Positions 51,276 through 58,819 of a stretch of 64,000 bases of DNA are shown one piece after another. Every line of letters starts with the position of its first letter. Position 1 is the stretch's first letter. The position numbers and the translations under genes are program-made. The stretch comes from Mycobacterium paraense (GTDB lineage: Bacteria > Actinomycetota > Actinomycetes > Mycobacteriales > Mycobacteriaceae), in the NCBI RefSeq assembly GCF_002101815.1, contig NZ_LQPM01000010.1, positions 1 through 64,000 on the forward strand, given 5' to 3'. Below the pieces are notes generated by a model. The model had not been told where the DNA came from. It saw only the letters and a program-made list of their open reading frames with translations, and did no database searches.

Positions 51276-51710
51276 TTACGGATGCGGCGCCGGTTGCTGA
51301 TGCCCCGCGGCCTGCCGGGCCAGCCGTTCGTTGTGAATCTTGACGAGTTCGCGGAATCCGAGCCGGTGGTATTTCGGGATCGGCTGGATGCCCCAGACGT
51401 CCTGCGCGGTCGCCTTGCCCTCGGCGCCCTCCGGCGGTCCGAACGGCGGGTAGGGATACTTGCACTCCAGGGTGTCGTTGGAGTACCGGATCTTCAGCAG
51501 CTCGCTGCAGATCTCGGTGAGGCTGAGTGTGGGGTAGCCGTAATAGACCGCCATGAAAGGCAAGGTGAACGCGCCTTCGATCACCAGAGCCACCAGGCAG
51601 ACCAAGACGGCGCGTTTGATCCACCGATGCATCCGTGCGTAGTAGGGCGTGGTTCCCGGTTCGAGATCGGCGGCGGGGCTTTGGTTTTCGGCGGCTGAGG
51701 GTGCGGTCAT
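51276..51710 (-). CDS. membrane protein of the MoxR/VWA operon, unknown family
   Basis: A 144-residue protein with a short cytoplasmic start ([20 protein letters not shown]), one membrane span ([20 protein letters not shown]) and a hydrophilic part with two cysteines ([22 protein letters not shown]). A conserved-looking [20 protein letters not shown] precedes a charged end. The ATG at 51710 follows AAGGAGCATTGCG. It follows the 236-aa membrane protein by 17 bases, so it is in the same operon. I do not recognise the family; the arrangement suggests a small subunit of a membrane complex. Confidence 0.75.
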   Translation of the reverse strand: MTAPSAAENQSPAADLEPGTTPYYARMHRWIKRAVLVCLVALVIEGAFTLPFMAVYYGYPTLSLTEICSELLKIRYSNDTLECKYPYPPFGPPEGAEGKATAQDVWGIQPIPKYHRLGFRELVKIHNERLARQAAGHQQPAPHP

Positions 51711-51727
51711 CGCAATGCTCCTTGAAG

Positions 51728-52438
51728 CTAGTCGGTGAAGATTTCGCGGTTGACGGTGTGCAGGTACGGGATCGCGAGGAACGGCGTGATGTAGAAGATG
51801 TCGTAGAGCCACCAGCCGATGACCGGGAAAACCACACCGGCATAACGCACGTCGGCGAACATGGTCATGTTGAACACGTAGGCGGACCAGATCACCACGC
51901 CCATCCAGCAGGTGATCACCATCCACTGGTGGCCCCACCGCTTCATCTGCAAGAACCCGATCGCCGCGGCGACGCGCATGGAGAACACCGTGAAAATCAA
52001 CCCCGCCACGTAGGCCTTCTCGCCGGGCCCCGCCGCGCCGCCAACCCAGAGCTCGTTGTAGTGCCAGAAGTAGCCGCCATCGAACATGTTGCCCCACCCG
52101 ACCATGAGCACGCGGTTGATCAACGTGTGGTTGGCGACCAGGTCCAGGGCCCAGCCCAGGCTGTTGAGCATCCCGTCGATCAGGACGAGATAGCCGATGA
52201 GCGTCACGATCATCGGCCGCACGGACAGGCCGGCGCGCAGCGCTTGGCGCTGCAGCCACACCCCCCGCATGAAGATGGGGAATCCGATCAGACCCGGGGC
52301 CCACATGCCCATCAGGGCCGCGCCGATGATCATCCACTTATCGGCGCGGCGCTGAGCCTGCCGGGATTCGTCGTGGTGCTCCTCGAGGCCGACCGAGGGT
52401 CTGTTGGCTGAAAGCCGGTTGAGCAGAGGAAGGTTCAC
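51728..52438 (-). CDS. polytopic membrane protein, second copy in the MoxR/VWA operon
   Basis: A 236-residue integral membrane protein with about six spans. It is a close paralogue of the gene at 55074-55784; most residues after position 70 are identical between them. Shared polar blocks inside or near spans are [56 protein letters not shown] and VNRE. The repeated His, Asp and Glu in these blocks could bind metal. The GTG start at 52438 (VNLPLLNRL) overlaps the stop of the preceding microprotein and gives the same length as the paralogue. I do not recognise the family. With the adjacent NorQ/NorD-like pair it is a candidate membrane metalloenzyme. Confidence 0.8.
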   Translation of the reverse strand: MNLPLLNRLSANRPSVGLEEHHDESRQAQRRADKWMIIGAALMGMWAPGLIGFPIFMRGVWLQRQALRAGLSVRPMIVTLIGYLVLIDGMLNSLGWALDLVANHTLINRVLMVGWGNMFDGGYFWHYNELWVGGAAGPGEKAYVAGLIFTVFSMRVAAAIGFLQMKRWGHQWMVITCWMGVVIWSAYVFNMTMFADVRYAGVVFPVIGWWLYDIFYITPFLAIPYLHTVNREIFTD

Positions 52439-52563
52439 AGATCCCACCACCCCCGGGCAAACGACATGTAGAGCTGGATTCCGAACATCGCCGCCAGGTA
52501 GCCGTAGATGAGTATTTGGAAGACGATGAGGGCCCGCTTGCGTTTCTGCTCCTTGAGATCCAT
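52435..52563 (-). CDS. 42-aa single-span microprotein
   Basis: A 42-residue membrane microprotein: charged start MDLKEQKRKRALIVFQ, one span around ILIYGYLAAMFGIQLYMSF, then ARGWWDL. The ATG at 52563 is preceded by a strong AAAGGAG, and the stop overlaps the GTG of the 236-aa membrane protein (GTGA), so the two are translationally coupled. Topology by the positive-inside rule puts the N-terminus in the cytoplasm. It is likely a small subunit or assembly factor of the neighbouring membrane protein. Confidence 0.75.
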   Translation of the reverse strand: MDLKEQKRKRALIVFQILIYGYLAAMFGIQLYMSFARGWWDL

Positions 52564-52579
52564 GCCAATCGGCTCCTTT

Positions 52580-53386
52580 CTAGCTCAGCGTGTTCGAGGC
52601 GTCGGTGGCGACCAGGCTGGCCGCCGCGACTTCACGTAGACCGTCGGTGATGGCGCCGTCGGTACTCAGCGGCGCGAGTATGCAGGCCTCCGCCGCATCC
52701 AATTCGGTTGCGCCGGCGGCGATCAGCTGCGCCGCCGTGACCAGGACTCGCGTCGACGGGGGCTCGAAGTGGAAGGCATCGTCGGCCGTGCGGATCGCCA
52801 GCGCGCAGCCGACGAGCCGCCGCGCGGTGTCCATGGGAATTCCGGCCTCGGCGACGATCACTTCGGCCTCGCGGTCGGGCGGCAGATACCGCATCGCGAG
52901 CGTGACGAACCGTTGGCGGAACGACGGTTTGAGTTCCTTGAGCGAGCTGCGATATGCCGGGTTGTACGAACACACCAGCATGAACTCCTCGGGCGCCTCG
53001 ACCACCTCGTTCGCGCGGTCGAGGTACAGCGAGCGCCGGTGATCGGTCAGCGAATGCAGGATGGCCAGCGAGTCGTGGCGCGCCTCGACGACCTCGTCGA
53101 GGTAGCAGATCGCCCCGGCCTTGACGGCCCGGGTCAACGGGCCGTCGGTCCACACCACGTCACCGCCGGTCACCATGAACCGGCCGACGAGATCCGAGCT
53201 GGTGAGATCGTCGTGGCAGCTGATGGTGACAACGGGCCGTCGGAGCAGCACCCCCATATGCTCGACGAATCGCGTTTTGCCACACCCGGTCGGACCGGTG
53301 AGCATCACCGGTATGCGCCGGCGGAACGCCTGCTCGAACAGCTCGACCTCGTTGCCGTGCGCGAAATACCTGTGGCCGGCGTTCAT
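52580..53386 (-). CDS. MoxR-type AAA+ ATPase of the CbbQ/NirQ/NorQ family
   Basis: A 268-residue AAA+ ATPase. Walker A is GPTGCGKTRF near residues 36-45. It has the subfamily block VVTISCHDDLTSSDLVGRFM and Walker B in GAICYLDEVVEARHDS. It also has TDHRRSLYLDRANEVVEAPEEF in pieces, the sensor SYNPAYRSSLKELKPSFRQRF, and a C-terminal lid. CbbQ, NorQ and NirQ act with a VWA partner to remodel or activate metal-containing enzymes (Rubisco, nitric oxide reductase). The ATG overlaps the stop of the VWA gene upstream (ATGA). No norB, norC or cbbL/S is nearby; the only candidate clients in the operon are the two 236-aa membrane proteins. Confidence 0.9.
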   Translation of the reverse strand: MNAGHRYFAHGNEVELFEQAFRRRIPVMLTGPTGCGKTRFVEHMGVLLRRPVVTISCHDDLTSSDLVGRFMVTGGDVVWTDGPLTRAVKAGAICYLDEVVEARHDSLAILHSLTDHRRSLYLDRANEVVEAPEEFMLVCSYNPAYRSSLKELKPSFRQRFVTLAMRYLPPDREAEVIVAEAGIPMDTARRLVGCALAIRTADDAFHFEPPSTRVLVTAAQLIAAGATELDAAEACILAPLSTDGAITDGLREVAAASLVATDASNTLS

Positions 53387-54921
53387 GCGGTGACCAATTC
53401 GCGATGGACATGAGCCAGTACCCGCGGCAGCTCCTCGATTCGCCGGATCCGTTGGGAGCGGCGAGATCCGAACACCTCCGGGAGGGGGTCGACTCTCGTC
53501 GGTCCCACCCCGACGTAGTAGACCGACACGCCGGCGTCGTTGGCCTCCTCGACGGCGTGCGCGGAGTCGGCCCAGGCATACCGGCCCTCATAACCCTCGT
53601 CGGAGATCAGACCGTCGCCGATGACGATCAGCAGGCGCCGCTCGGAGGGCTGCGCCAGCAGCCGGCTCGTCAAATGGCGCAGCGGCGCACCGAGTCTGGT
53701 GTATCCGCGCGTGGACAGGCCCAGCCCGCTCGGTGGCACGAATCGGCGGTCGTCGAAGTCCTTGAGGCAGCGCACCTCGACTCGATGGCGGGTGTTGCCG
53801 GTGAAGACGAACACACCGTGCCGCTCGCGCGCCAGCGTCATGGCGCGGGACAGTGCGTCGGCGCAGGCCAGCTCCAGCTGGAAGATCCGCCCGCCGTGCA
53901 CCCCCAACGACGAACTGCCGTCGAGGAGCAGAGCGGTGGTGACGTCGCGGCCGCTGGGGAGCAGGTCGCGGAATATCCTCGGCTCCTTGGCCTCGCCGGT
54001 CGTGAGATCGATGTAGTGGCTGACGTATTGGTCCACGTCGAGGTCGGCGCCGTCTTCGAGGCGGCTCGTCATCGCACGGTGAGTGTGCTCTTCGAACCAC
54101 TTGCGCACGTCGACGCTCACGGGGGCGGCCGGGTCGACGCGCCGGACGTCCGCACTCTCGACGACGGCGACGTGGTCGTGCAGGAAGCGCTGCGTCCACG
54201 CGTTCCATTCGGGGTAGGGGATCCCGGGCCGATGTTCCGGGGTGACGTCGAGGTCGTTGTCCTGCGGCCGGCTGGGCGGCGGCAGGTTTGGGTTGCGGAC
54301 GCCCCCGTCGCCGCCGACGGGAACCGAATATGGCCGCGGCAGACGCTGCTGCGTGGTCGTCCACGGCATCCTGCCAAAGCTGCGGCGCAATCTGTCGGCC
54401 CATCCCTGCGGCATGGTGTGGGCGAGCGGCAGCGTGCCCAGCAGTGGATGAACCGTCAGCGCCCGCCCCGTGGCCGCCAGCGCGATCGCGCGGTTGAGCA
54501 TCTGCTCCGCAGTCATGTCACCGGCTTCGGTCTGGACTTCCGGGAGCACCCGCCGCGCCTCGGTCAGCAGGCCCGGCCAGCGTGACGCCATCCAGCCGAG
54601 GGCGACGCCGCCTTCGACAATCGCGAGGGCGCGCAGCTCGCGGGTGGACAGCTCGTGCAGCCGATATCCGGTGATGCGCTCCTTGGATGGCGAACATTGC
54701 AGGGCGACACCGCATGTCAGGGTCCTGCGTGTCCAGCCGGACACTGCCGGGTGGGGAACATGAACGAACATCAGGCTGGCGTTCAACCCGAAGGCGCGGC
54801 GTGCACCGGTGACGAGCCGGGCGCCCTCGCGGCGCCGCTCGCTCAGCGCGACCGCGGTCACGGCGCAACTCCGTTCGAGCGCCATCGCCCGTACGTCGGA
54901 GCCGTCAGCCATCGCCGGCAT
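53383..54921 (-). CDS. VWA-domain protein of the NorD/CbbO type
   Basis: A 512-residue protein, the usual partner of CbbQ/NorQ ATPases. The N-terminal ~300 residues are helical and not typed by motif. The C-terminal ~190 residues form a von Willebrand factor A domain with a MIDAS motif DGSSS (ALLLDGSSSLGVHGG), later GYTRLGAPLRHL and LIVIGDGLISDEGYEG, and an end in VYYVGVGPTRVDPLPEVFG. There is no signal peptide. The ATG at 54921 is three bases after the upstream microprotein stop; ATG 54912 is an alternative. It probably bridges the ATPase to its client through the metal site. Confidence 0.87.
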   Translation of the reverse strand: MPAMADGSDVRAMALERSCAVTAVALSERRREGARLVTGARRAFGLNASLMFVHVPHPAVSGWTRRTLTCGVALQCSPSKERITGYRLHELSTRELRALAIVEGGVALGWMASRWPGLLTEARRVLPEVQTEAGDMTAEQMLNRAIALAATGRALTVHPLLGTLPLAHTMPQGWADRLRRSFGRMPWTTTQQRLPRPYSVPVGGDGGVRNPNLPPPSRPQDNDLDVTPEHRPGIPYPEWNAWTQRFLHDHVAVVESADVRRVDPAAPVSVDVRKWFEEHTHRAMTSRLEDGADLDVDQYVSHYIDLTTGEAKEPRIFRDLLPSGRDVTTALLLDGSSSLGVHGGRIFQLELACADALSRAMTLARERHGVFVFTGNTRHRVEVRCLKDFDDRRFVPPSGLGLSTRGYTRLGAPLRHLTSRLLAQPSERRLLIVIGDGLISDEGYEGRYAWADSAHAVEEANDAGVSVYYVGVGPTRVDPLPEVFGSRRSQRIRRIEELPRVLAHVHRELVTA

Positions 54922-54924
54922 CGC

Positions 54925-55029
54925 TCAGAACGTGCCGATGTTGGAGAACAGCCAATACCAAAACCAGATGATCAGGCCCGTGCCGCCCCAGGCGGCGACG
55001 TAGCGAAGGATCTCCCACAGATAGCCCAC
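54925..55029 (-). CDS. 34-aa single-span microprotein
   Basis: A 34-residue membrane microprotein with a GTG start at 55029 behind an excellent GAGGAGGTCACATC. The sequence is almost one hydrophobic, tryptophan-rich helix: start VGYLWEILRYVAAWGG, then TGLIIWFWYWLFSNIGTF. It lies 44 bases after the first 236-aa membrane gene and three bases before the VWA gene, so it is inside the operon. Too short for standard gene finders. It probably packs against one of the polytopic membrane proteins. Confidence 0.75.
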   Translation of the reverse strand: MGYLWEILRYVAAWGGTGLIIWFWYWLFSNIGTF

Positions 55030-55073
55030 GATGTGACCTCCTCAAGGACGTGGTGAATTTCGGCTCGCGGCTC

Positions 55074-55784
55074 TCAGTCGGAGAAGAGCTCGCGGTTGAC
55101 GGTGTGCAGGTACGGGATCGCCAAAAAGGGGGTGATGTAGAAGATGTCGTAGAGCCACCACCCGACGACGGGCAGCACGACGCCGGCGAAACGCACGTCG
55201 GCGAACATGGTCATGTTGAAGACGTAGCCGATCCAGATGACGACCCCCATCCAGCAGGTGACCACCATCCACTGGTGGCCCCAACGCTTCATCTGCAGGA
55301 ATCCGATGGCCGCGGCGATTCGCATCGTGAACACCGTCAGGATGAGGCCGACTTCCCAGCCCTTTTCGCCGGGCCCCGCCGCGCCGCCTATCCATAGCTC
55401 GTTGTAGTGCCAGAAGTAGCCCGCATCGAACATGTTGCCCCAGCCGTTCAAAAGAACGCGGGCCAGCAGGGTGTGGTTTGCGACGAGGTCGAGCGCCCAT
55501 CCGACGGTATTGATCGCGGCGTCGATGATGACGAGGTAACCGAGCAAGGTGACCAGCATCGGCCGAACGGAGAGGCCATCGTGTTGCGCCCGGCGCTGCA
55601 GCCGCACACCCCATCCGAACAGCGGCAGCCCGAAGATGCCCAACGCCGCGGTGCCGATCAGGAGGCTGCCGGAAATGAGCCACTTGTCGGCCTGACGCTG
55701 TGCGCGCTGCGATTGCTCCATGTGCTCGTCAAGCGTGAGCCCCATAGGCGCCGATTCGCGCTGGCGCAGCTTCGGCAGATTCAC
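55074..55784 (-). CDS. polytopic membrane protein, first copy in the MoxR/VWA operon
   Basis: A 236-residue membrane protein and paralogue of the 51728-52438 product. The N-terminal ~45 residues are hydrophilic (MNLPKLRQRESAPMGLTLDE, then HMEQSQRAQRQADKW), followed by about six spans. The same polar blocks ([47 protein letters not shown]) are preserved. It starts at a GTG (55784) behind GAGGAGGGTTC and is the first gene of the operon. The palindrome at 55835-55850 lies 51 bases upstream, next to TATAGT on this strand (55826-55831 region), so it is probably repressed through it. Family not recognised. Confidence 0.8.
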   Translation of the reverse strand: MNLPKLRQRESAPMGLTLDEHMEQSQRAQRQADKWLISGSLLIGTAALGIFGLPLFGWGVRLQRRAQHDGLSVRPMLVTLLGYLVIIDAAINTVGWALDLVANHTLLARVLLNGWGNMFDAGYFWHYNELWIGGAAGPGEKGWEVGLILTVFTMRIAAAIGFLQMKRWGHQWMVVTCWMGVVIWIGYVFNMTMFADVRFAGVVLPVVGWWLYDIFYITPFLAIPYLHTVNRELFSD

Positions 55785-55834
55785 GAACCCTCCTCGTCAT
55801 CGAAGCTGATCGGCAGGCTCGTGCACTATAACAG

Positions 55835-55850
55835 GCTGACTTAAGTCAGC
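55835..55850. promoter_or_regulatory. 16-bp perfect palindrome, TetR operator candidate (site 1)
   Basis: GCTGACTTAAGTCAGC is identical on both strands. It sits just upstream of a TATAGT -10-like hexamer on the minus strand, in front of the MoxR/VWA membrane operon. The inner TGACTTAAGTCA matches the sites at 55963 and 57921, so it is the best member of a local operator set, most likely for the TetR encoded at 57177-57776. Confidence 0.75.
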
Positions 55851-55962
55851 ATAAGGGGCCGAGCATTGGGGGCATATCGCGCGCGGTGTGGACGGTATGC
55901 CTTTGTGGCACCGATATCCAACGCGGCCGAGCGCACATGCGAGGCGGCGATGGGAGAATCGA

Positions 55963-55976
55963 CTGACAGAAGTCAG
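55963..55976. promoter_or_regulatory. TetR operator candidate (site 2)
   Basis: CTGAC-AGAA-GTCAG, a perfect 5-base dyad with a 4-base spacer, about 80 bases upstream of the DapB-like gene at 56057. It shares CTGAC-N4-GTCAG with site 1. Sites 1 and 2 flank the divergent promoter region (55785-56056) between the membrane operon and the DapB-like gene, so one repressor could control both. Confidence 0.7.
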
Positions 55977-56056
55977 GACGATTGTCGTTGACATCATCTC
56001 AAGGACGTGCCTACGCTCGGGCGCTCAGCCATGTGGATGCATGCAAAGGAGTAGCG

Positions 56057-57157
56057 ATGGCGCTCAAATCGCCGACCGACAAGAAGTATCGCGTCATCCA
56101 ATGGGGCGTAGGCAATGTCGGGACGGTGGCGCTCCGTCATTTTGCGCACAACCCCGCCTTCGAGGTGGTCGGGGTGCTCTGCAACCGCCCGGAGAAGGTG
56201 GGCAAGGACGCCGGCGAACTCGTCGGCGTCGCGCCGATCGGGGTGCTCGCCACGACCGACAAGGCGGAGATCGAAGCCCTCGATGCCGATTGCGTGTTCT
56301 ACGCGCCGCTGTGGTCGGATCCCGACGAGGTCTGCCGTCTGTTGCGTTCGGGCAAGAACGTCGTCGCATCGGGTGGCGCGTGGTGGTTTCGGACCGAGCA
56401 CAGCAAGGCGGACATCGACAAGATCGATGCGGCGTGCCACGAGGGCGGAACATCTTTCCACGCGGGCGGGGTCAACCCCGGCTTTGCCGGAGATCTCCTC
56501 GTCCTGACGCTGGCCCGCATCGTCAGCCGGATCGACGCCATCCACATCTACGAGGTGGTGAACTTCGGCAAGGACACCTTGAAGTACCTGCACGAAATGG
56601 GGATGGGGAACACGCCCGAAGAGTTTTTGGCGGGGCCGAACCTGCTCGGCAACGCCTGGCCACTGTTCGCCCAGTCGATGGCCATGGTGGTCGACGGCCT
56701 CGGGAAGACGGTCGAGAAGTACACCACGGACGTCGAACTGGGAACGGCGATCCGCGACATCCCCTATGAGGGCGGCCCGTCCAGCGACATGCCGGGCTTC
56801 AAGGGCTCGATCAAGAAGGGCACCGTCGCCTCCCAGCATCACCAATGGACGACGTGGGTCGACGGCAAGCCCCTCATCACCTTCCACGAGATGTACACGA
56901 TGGACGAATACGATGCCATTGAGCCGCAGCCGGATTGGGGCGGCCACTATCACTACCGCATCGTGATCGAGGGCGACGAGCCCACCGAGTTGATTTTGCA
57001 GGCGCCGGCGGATCCGCAGGGCAATTACCCCAAGCCCGGCTACACCTGGACCGCGATGGGCCCGGCGAACACGGTCCCGGCCGTGTGCGACGCCGCCCCG
57101 GGGTTCCTGACCCACAAGGAACTCGGGTTGGTGCCGCTGCGCGGTGTGGTGCGCTAG
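56057..57157 (+). CDS. dihydrodipicolinate-reductase-like NAD(P)-dependent oxidoreductase
   Basis: A 366-residue protein with an N-terminal Rossmann domain (YRVIQWGVGNVGTVALRHF) like DapB and amine/diaminopentanoate dehydrogenases. It continues CVFYAPLWSDPDEVCRLL, VVASGGAWWF and HAGGVNPGFAGDLLVL, typical of the mycobacterial family often found beside SDRs and P450s. The ATG at 56057 follows AAAGGAG; an upstream start at 55982 lies against the operator and is less likely. A second, divergent member is encoded at 58820. The reaction is probably an NAD(P)-dependent oxidation or reduction; substrate unknown. Confidence 0.85.
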   Translation: MALKSPTDKKYRVIQWGVGNVGTVALRHFAHNPAFEVVGVLCNRPEKVGKDAGELVGVAPIGVLATTDKAEIEALDADCVFYAPLWSDPDEVCRLLRSGKNVVASGGAWWFRTEHSKADIDKIDAACHEGGTSFHAGGVNPGFAGDLLVLTLARIVSRIDAIHIYEVVNFGKDTLKYLHEMGMGNTPEEFLAGPNLLGNAWPLFAQSMAMVVDGLGKTVEKYTTDVELGTAIRDIPYEGGPSSDMPGFKGSIKKGTVASQHHQWTTWVDGKPLITFHEMYTMDEYDAIEPQPDWGGHYHYRIVIEGDEPTELILQAPADPQGNYPKPGYTWTAMGPANTVPAVCDAAPGFLTHKELGLVPLRGVVR

Positions 57158-57176
57158 CGGCGTAAGGCGTTGCGGC

Positions 57177-57776
57177 TCAGGGCTTCAGACCGCGCAACGT
57201 CCGCGCGACGTAGTCTTCCAGCAGGGCGTGGCCGGTCGGCCAGTGGTTGGTGGTGATCAACAGGGCGTAAAGACCTAGCAGGAAGAACACCGCGCTGTTC
57301 ATCGGATCGGCCTGCGAATCCGCCTCGCCGCGTTCTTGGGCAAGCGCAATTTCCTGGGCGACCAAGACGATCAGGGGGTGATCCCTGCCATCTTCGGTCT
57401 GGGGGCGGGTCTGGGAGAAGTGCAGCGCGAGAAAGTCGTTGAAGAGCAGATCGCCCAGCCGGCGCTCCAAACCGACCACCAGGCGGACCGCCTCATTCAA
57501 TGCGGAGGCAAGGTCATGCTTGGACTTCAGGAATTGCGCGAACTGCTTGGCTATGCGTTCCTCTTCGCGGTGCTCCAGCTCCAGCAGGACGTGCTCCTTG
57601 GTGGGAAAGTGGAAAAAGAACGTCCCGTGGGCGACTCCCGCGGCGGCCACGATGGCACCGACGTCTGCCTCGGCCATCCCGGCGCGGGCGAACTCCGCGA
57701 TGGCGGCGCCCATCAAACGCTCCCTCGTCTGCAGCCGCTTGGCTTCTCGAGCCGACAGCCGATCCGCCACAGCCAT
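57177..57776 (-). CDS. TetR family transcriptional regulator
   Basis: A 199-residue repressor. The N-terminal DNA-binding domain shows RLMGAAIAEFARAGMAEADV and IVAAAGVAHGTFFFHFPTKEHVLLEL in pieces. The ligand domain is helical with LGLYALLITTNHWPTG near the end. I chose the ATG at 57776 because GAGGAAAG precedes it; a GTG at 57788 is possible. A degenerate dyad TGAC-CTGA-CTCA lies at 57792-57803 beside its start, and TGACTTTAGTCA at 57921 in front of the divergent SDR. These and the sites at 55835 and 55963 make it the probable regulator of the surrounding genes. Confidence 0.87.
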   Translation of the reverse strand: MAVADRLSAREAKRLQTRERLMGAAIAEFARAGMAEADVGAIVAAAGVAHGTFFFHFPTKEHVLLELEHREEERIAKQFAQFLKSKHDLASALNEAVRLVVGLERRLGDLLFNDFLALHFSQTRPQTEDGRDHPLIVLVAQEIALAQERGEADSQADPMNSAVFFLLGLYALLITTNHWPTGHALLEDYVARTLRGLKP

Positions 57777-57920
57777 TTCTTTCCTCACGATTGACCTGAC
57801 TCATGCCACACGTTGTGGGCTAACCCCGCCATTATGCCGTGTTCCGGCCAAAAAGGCTTGCACAACTTGATCATTGTCGGATCGTAGCCGCCACAGCGAA
57901 TTCTCACCGCCTATATTCGT

Positions 57921-57932
57921 TGACTTTAGTCA
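57921..57932. promoter_or_regulatory. TetR operator candidate (site 3)
   Basis: TGACT-TT-AGTCA, a 5-base perfect dyad, 57 bases upstream of the SDR start at 57989, in the 212-base region between it and the divergent TetR gene. It matches the core of sites 1 and 2. The rest of this divergent region holds no gene and only a degenerate copy of the site at 57792-57803. Confidence 0.7.
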
Positions 57933-57988
57933 GTAAGCGTTCCTAGAGTGAATCGCGCACGCATCACCCGCGGTCGAAGGAGCCCGGC

Positions 57989-58777
57989 ATGGCATTGGAG
58001 CAATTCCGCCTGGATGGACAGGTCGCGATCGTCACGGGTGCCGGGAAAGGTGTGGGCGCAGGCATCGCGCGGGTCTTGGGGGAGGCCGGGGCCACGATTG
58101 TGGGAACCGCGCGCACCGAGGCGGATATCGTTGGCACCATTGAGGGTATCGAGGCCGCGGGCGGCAAGGGCCTGGCGCTCGTCGCCGACGCGATGAGCCG
58201 TCCGGACGGGGAACGCGTCGTGAACACGGCCATGGAGCGCTTCGGCCGCATCGATATTCTCGTCAACAATGTCGGCGGTTCGACCTACGCGCGATTTTTG
58301 GACATCACCGACGAAGACTTCCGGCACACCTTCGACTGGTGTGTGACGTCGGCTTTCATCATGAGTCAGCTCGCGGCGCCGCACATGCTCAGCGCAGGGC
58401 GCGGTTCCATCATCAACATCTCCTCGGGCTCCGCGAGATTCGGCATCCGTGCGCTGACCGCCTACTGCGTCGCCAAGGGCGGCCTGGAAGCGCTCACCCG
58501 CGCCATGGCACAGGAACTGGCCCCGAAGATTCGCGTCAACGCCATCGCCCTGGGTTCGTTCGCCACCGACGGCCTTCGGGGCAGCCTGGACCTGATGCCC
58601 GGGTCGCTGGAGAAGATGCAGGAGGCCACACCCCTGCACCGGCTGGGCGACGTCGAGGATCTCGGACGGCTCGCGGTGTATCTCTGCACGCGCGATTGCT
58701 ACGCGACCAACGCGATCTTCCACGTCGACGGCGGCATCGACTCGAACAACTCGCCCCTGCCGATACCCGATTACTGA
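57989..58777 (+). CDS. short-chain dehydrogenase/reductase
   Basis: A 262-residue classical SDR. It has the cofactor turn TGAGKGVGAGI (residues about 16-26), NNVGG near 93, the catalytic Ser in NISSGSARFG, and Tyr-x-x-x-Lys in YCVAKGGLEAL. The substrate-side end is HVDGGIDSNNSPLPIPDY. It starts at an ATG behind GAAGGAGCC and is followed by the DapB-like gene after 42 bases. It probably oxidises or reduces a hydroxyl/keto group of a hydrophobic substrate; control by site 3 is likely. Confidence 0.9.
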   Translation: MALEQFRLDGQVAIVTGAGKGVGAGIARVLGEAGATIVGTARTEADIVGTIEGIEAAGGKGLALVADAMSRPDGERVVNTAMERFGRIDILVNNVGGSTYARFLDITDEDFRHTFDWCVTSAFIMSQLAAPHMLSAGRGSIINISSGSARFGIRALTAYCVAKGGLEALTRAMAQELAPKIRVNAIALGSFATDGLRGSLDLMPGSLEKMQEATPLHRLGDVEDLGRLAVYLCTRDCYATNAIFHVDGGIDSNNSPLPIPDY

Positions 58778-58819
58778 CATGATCGGTCATCACCCACCGC
58801 TGGAAGGACGAGGGCAACC

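Noticed and set aside
51276..52337. 353-codon frame covering the 144-aa membrane gene and part of the second 236-aa gene
   Set aside because: Its first ~210 codons are an out-of-frame shadow of the 51728-52438 gene; only the part from 51710 has its own ribosome site and sensible sequence.
51728..55784. Particulate methane/ammonia monooxygenase (PmoA/PmoC) or AveC-type identity for the 236-aa membrane proteins
   Set aside because: Length and multi-span character invite the comparison, but I could not see the conserved metal-ligand patterns of PmoA/PmoC or the characteristic AveC blocks, so no family was assigned.
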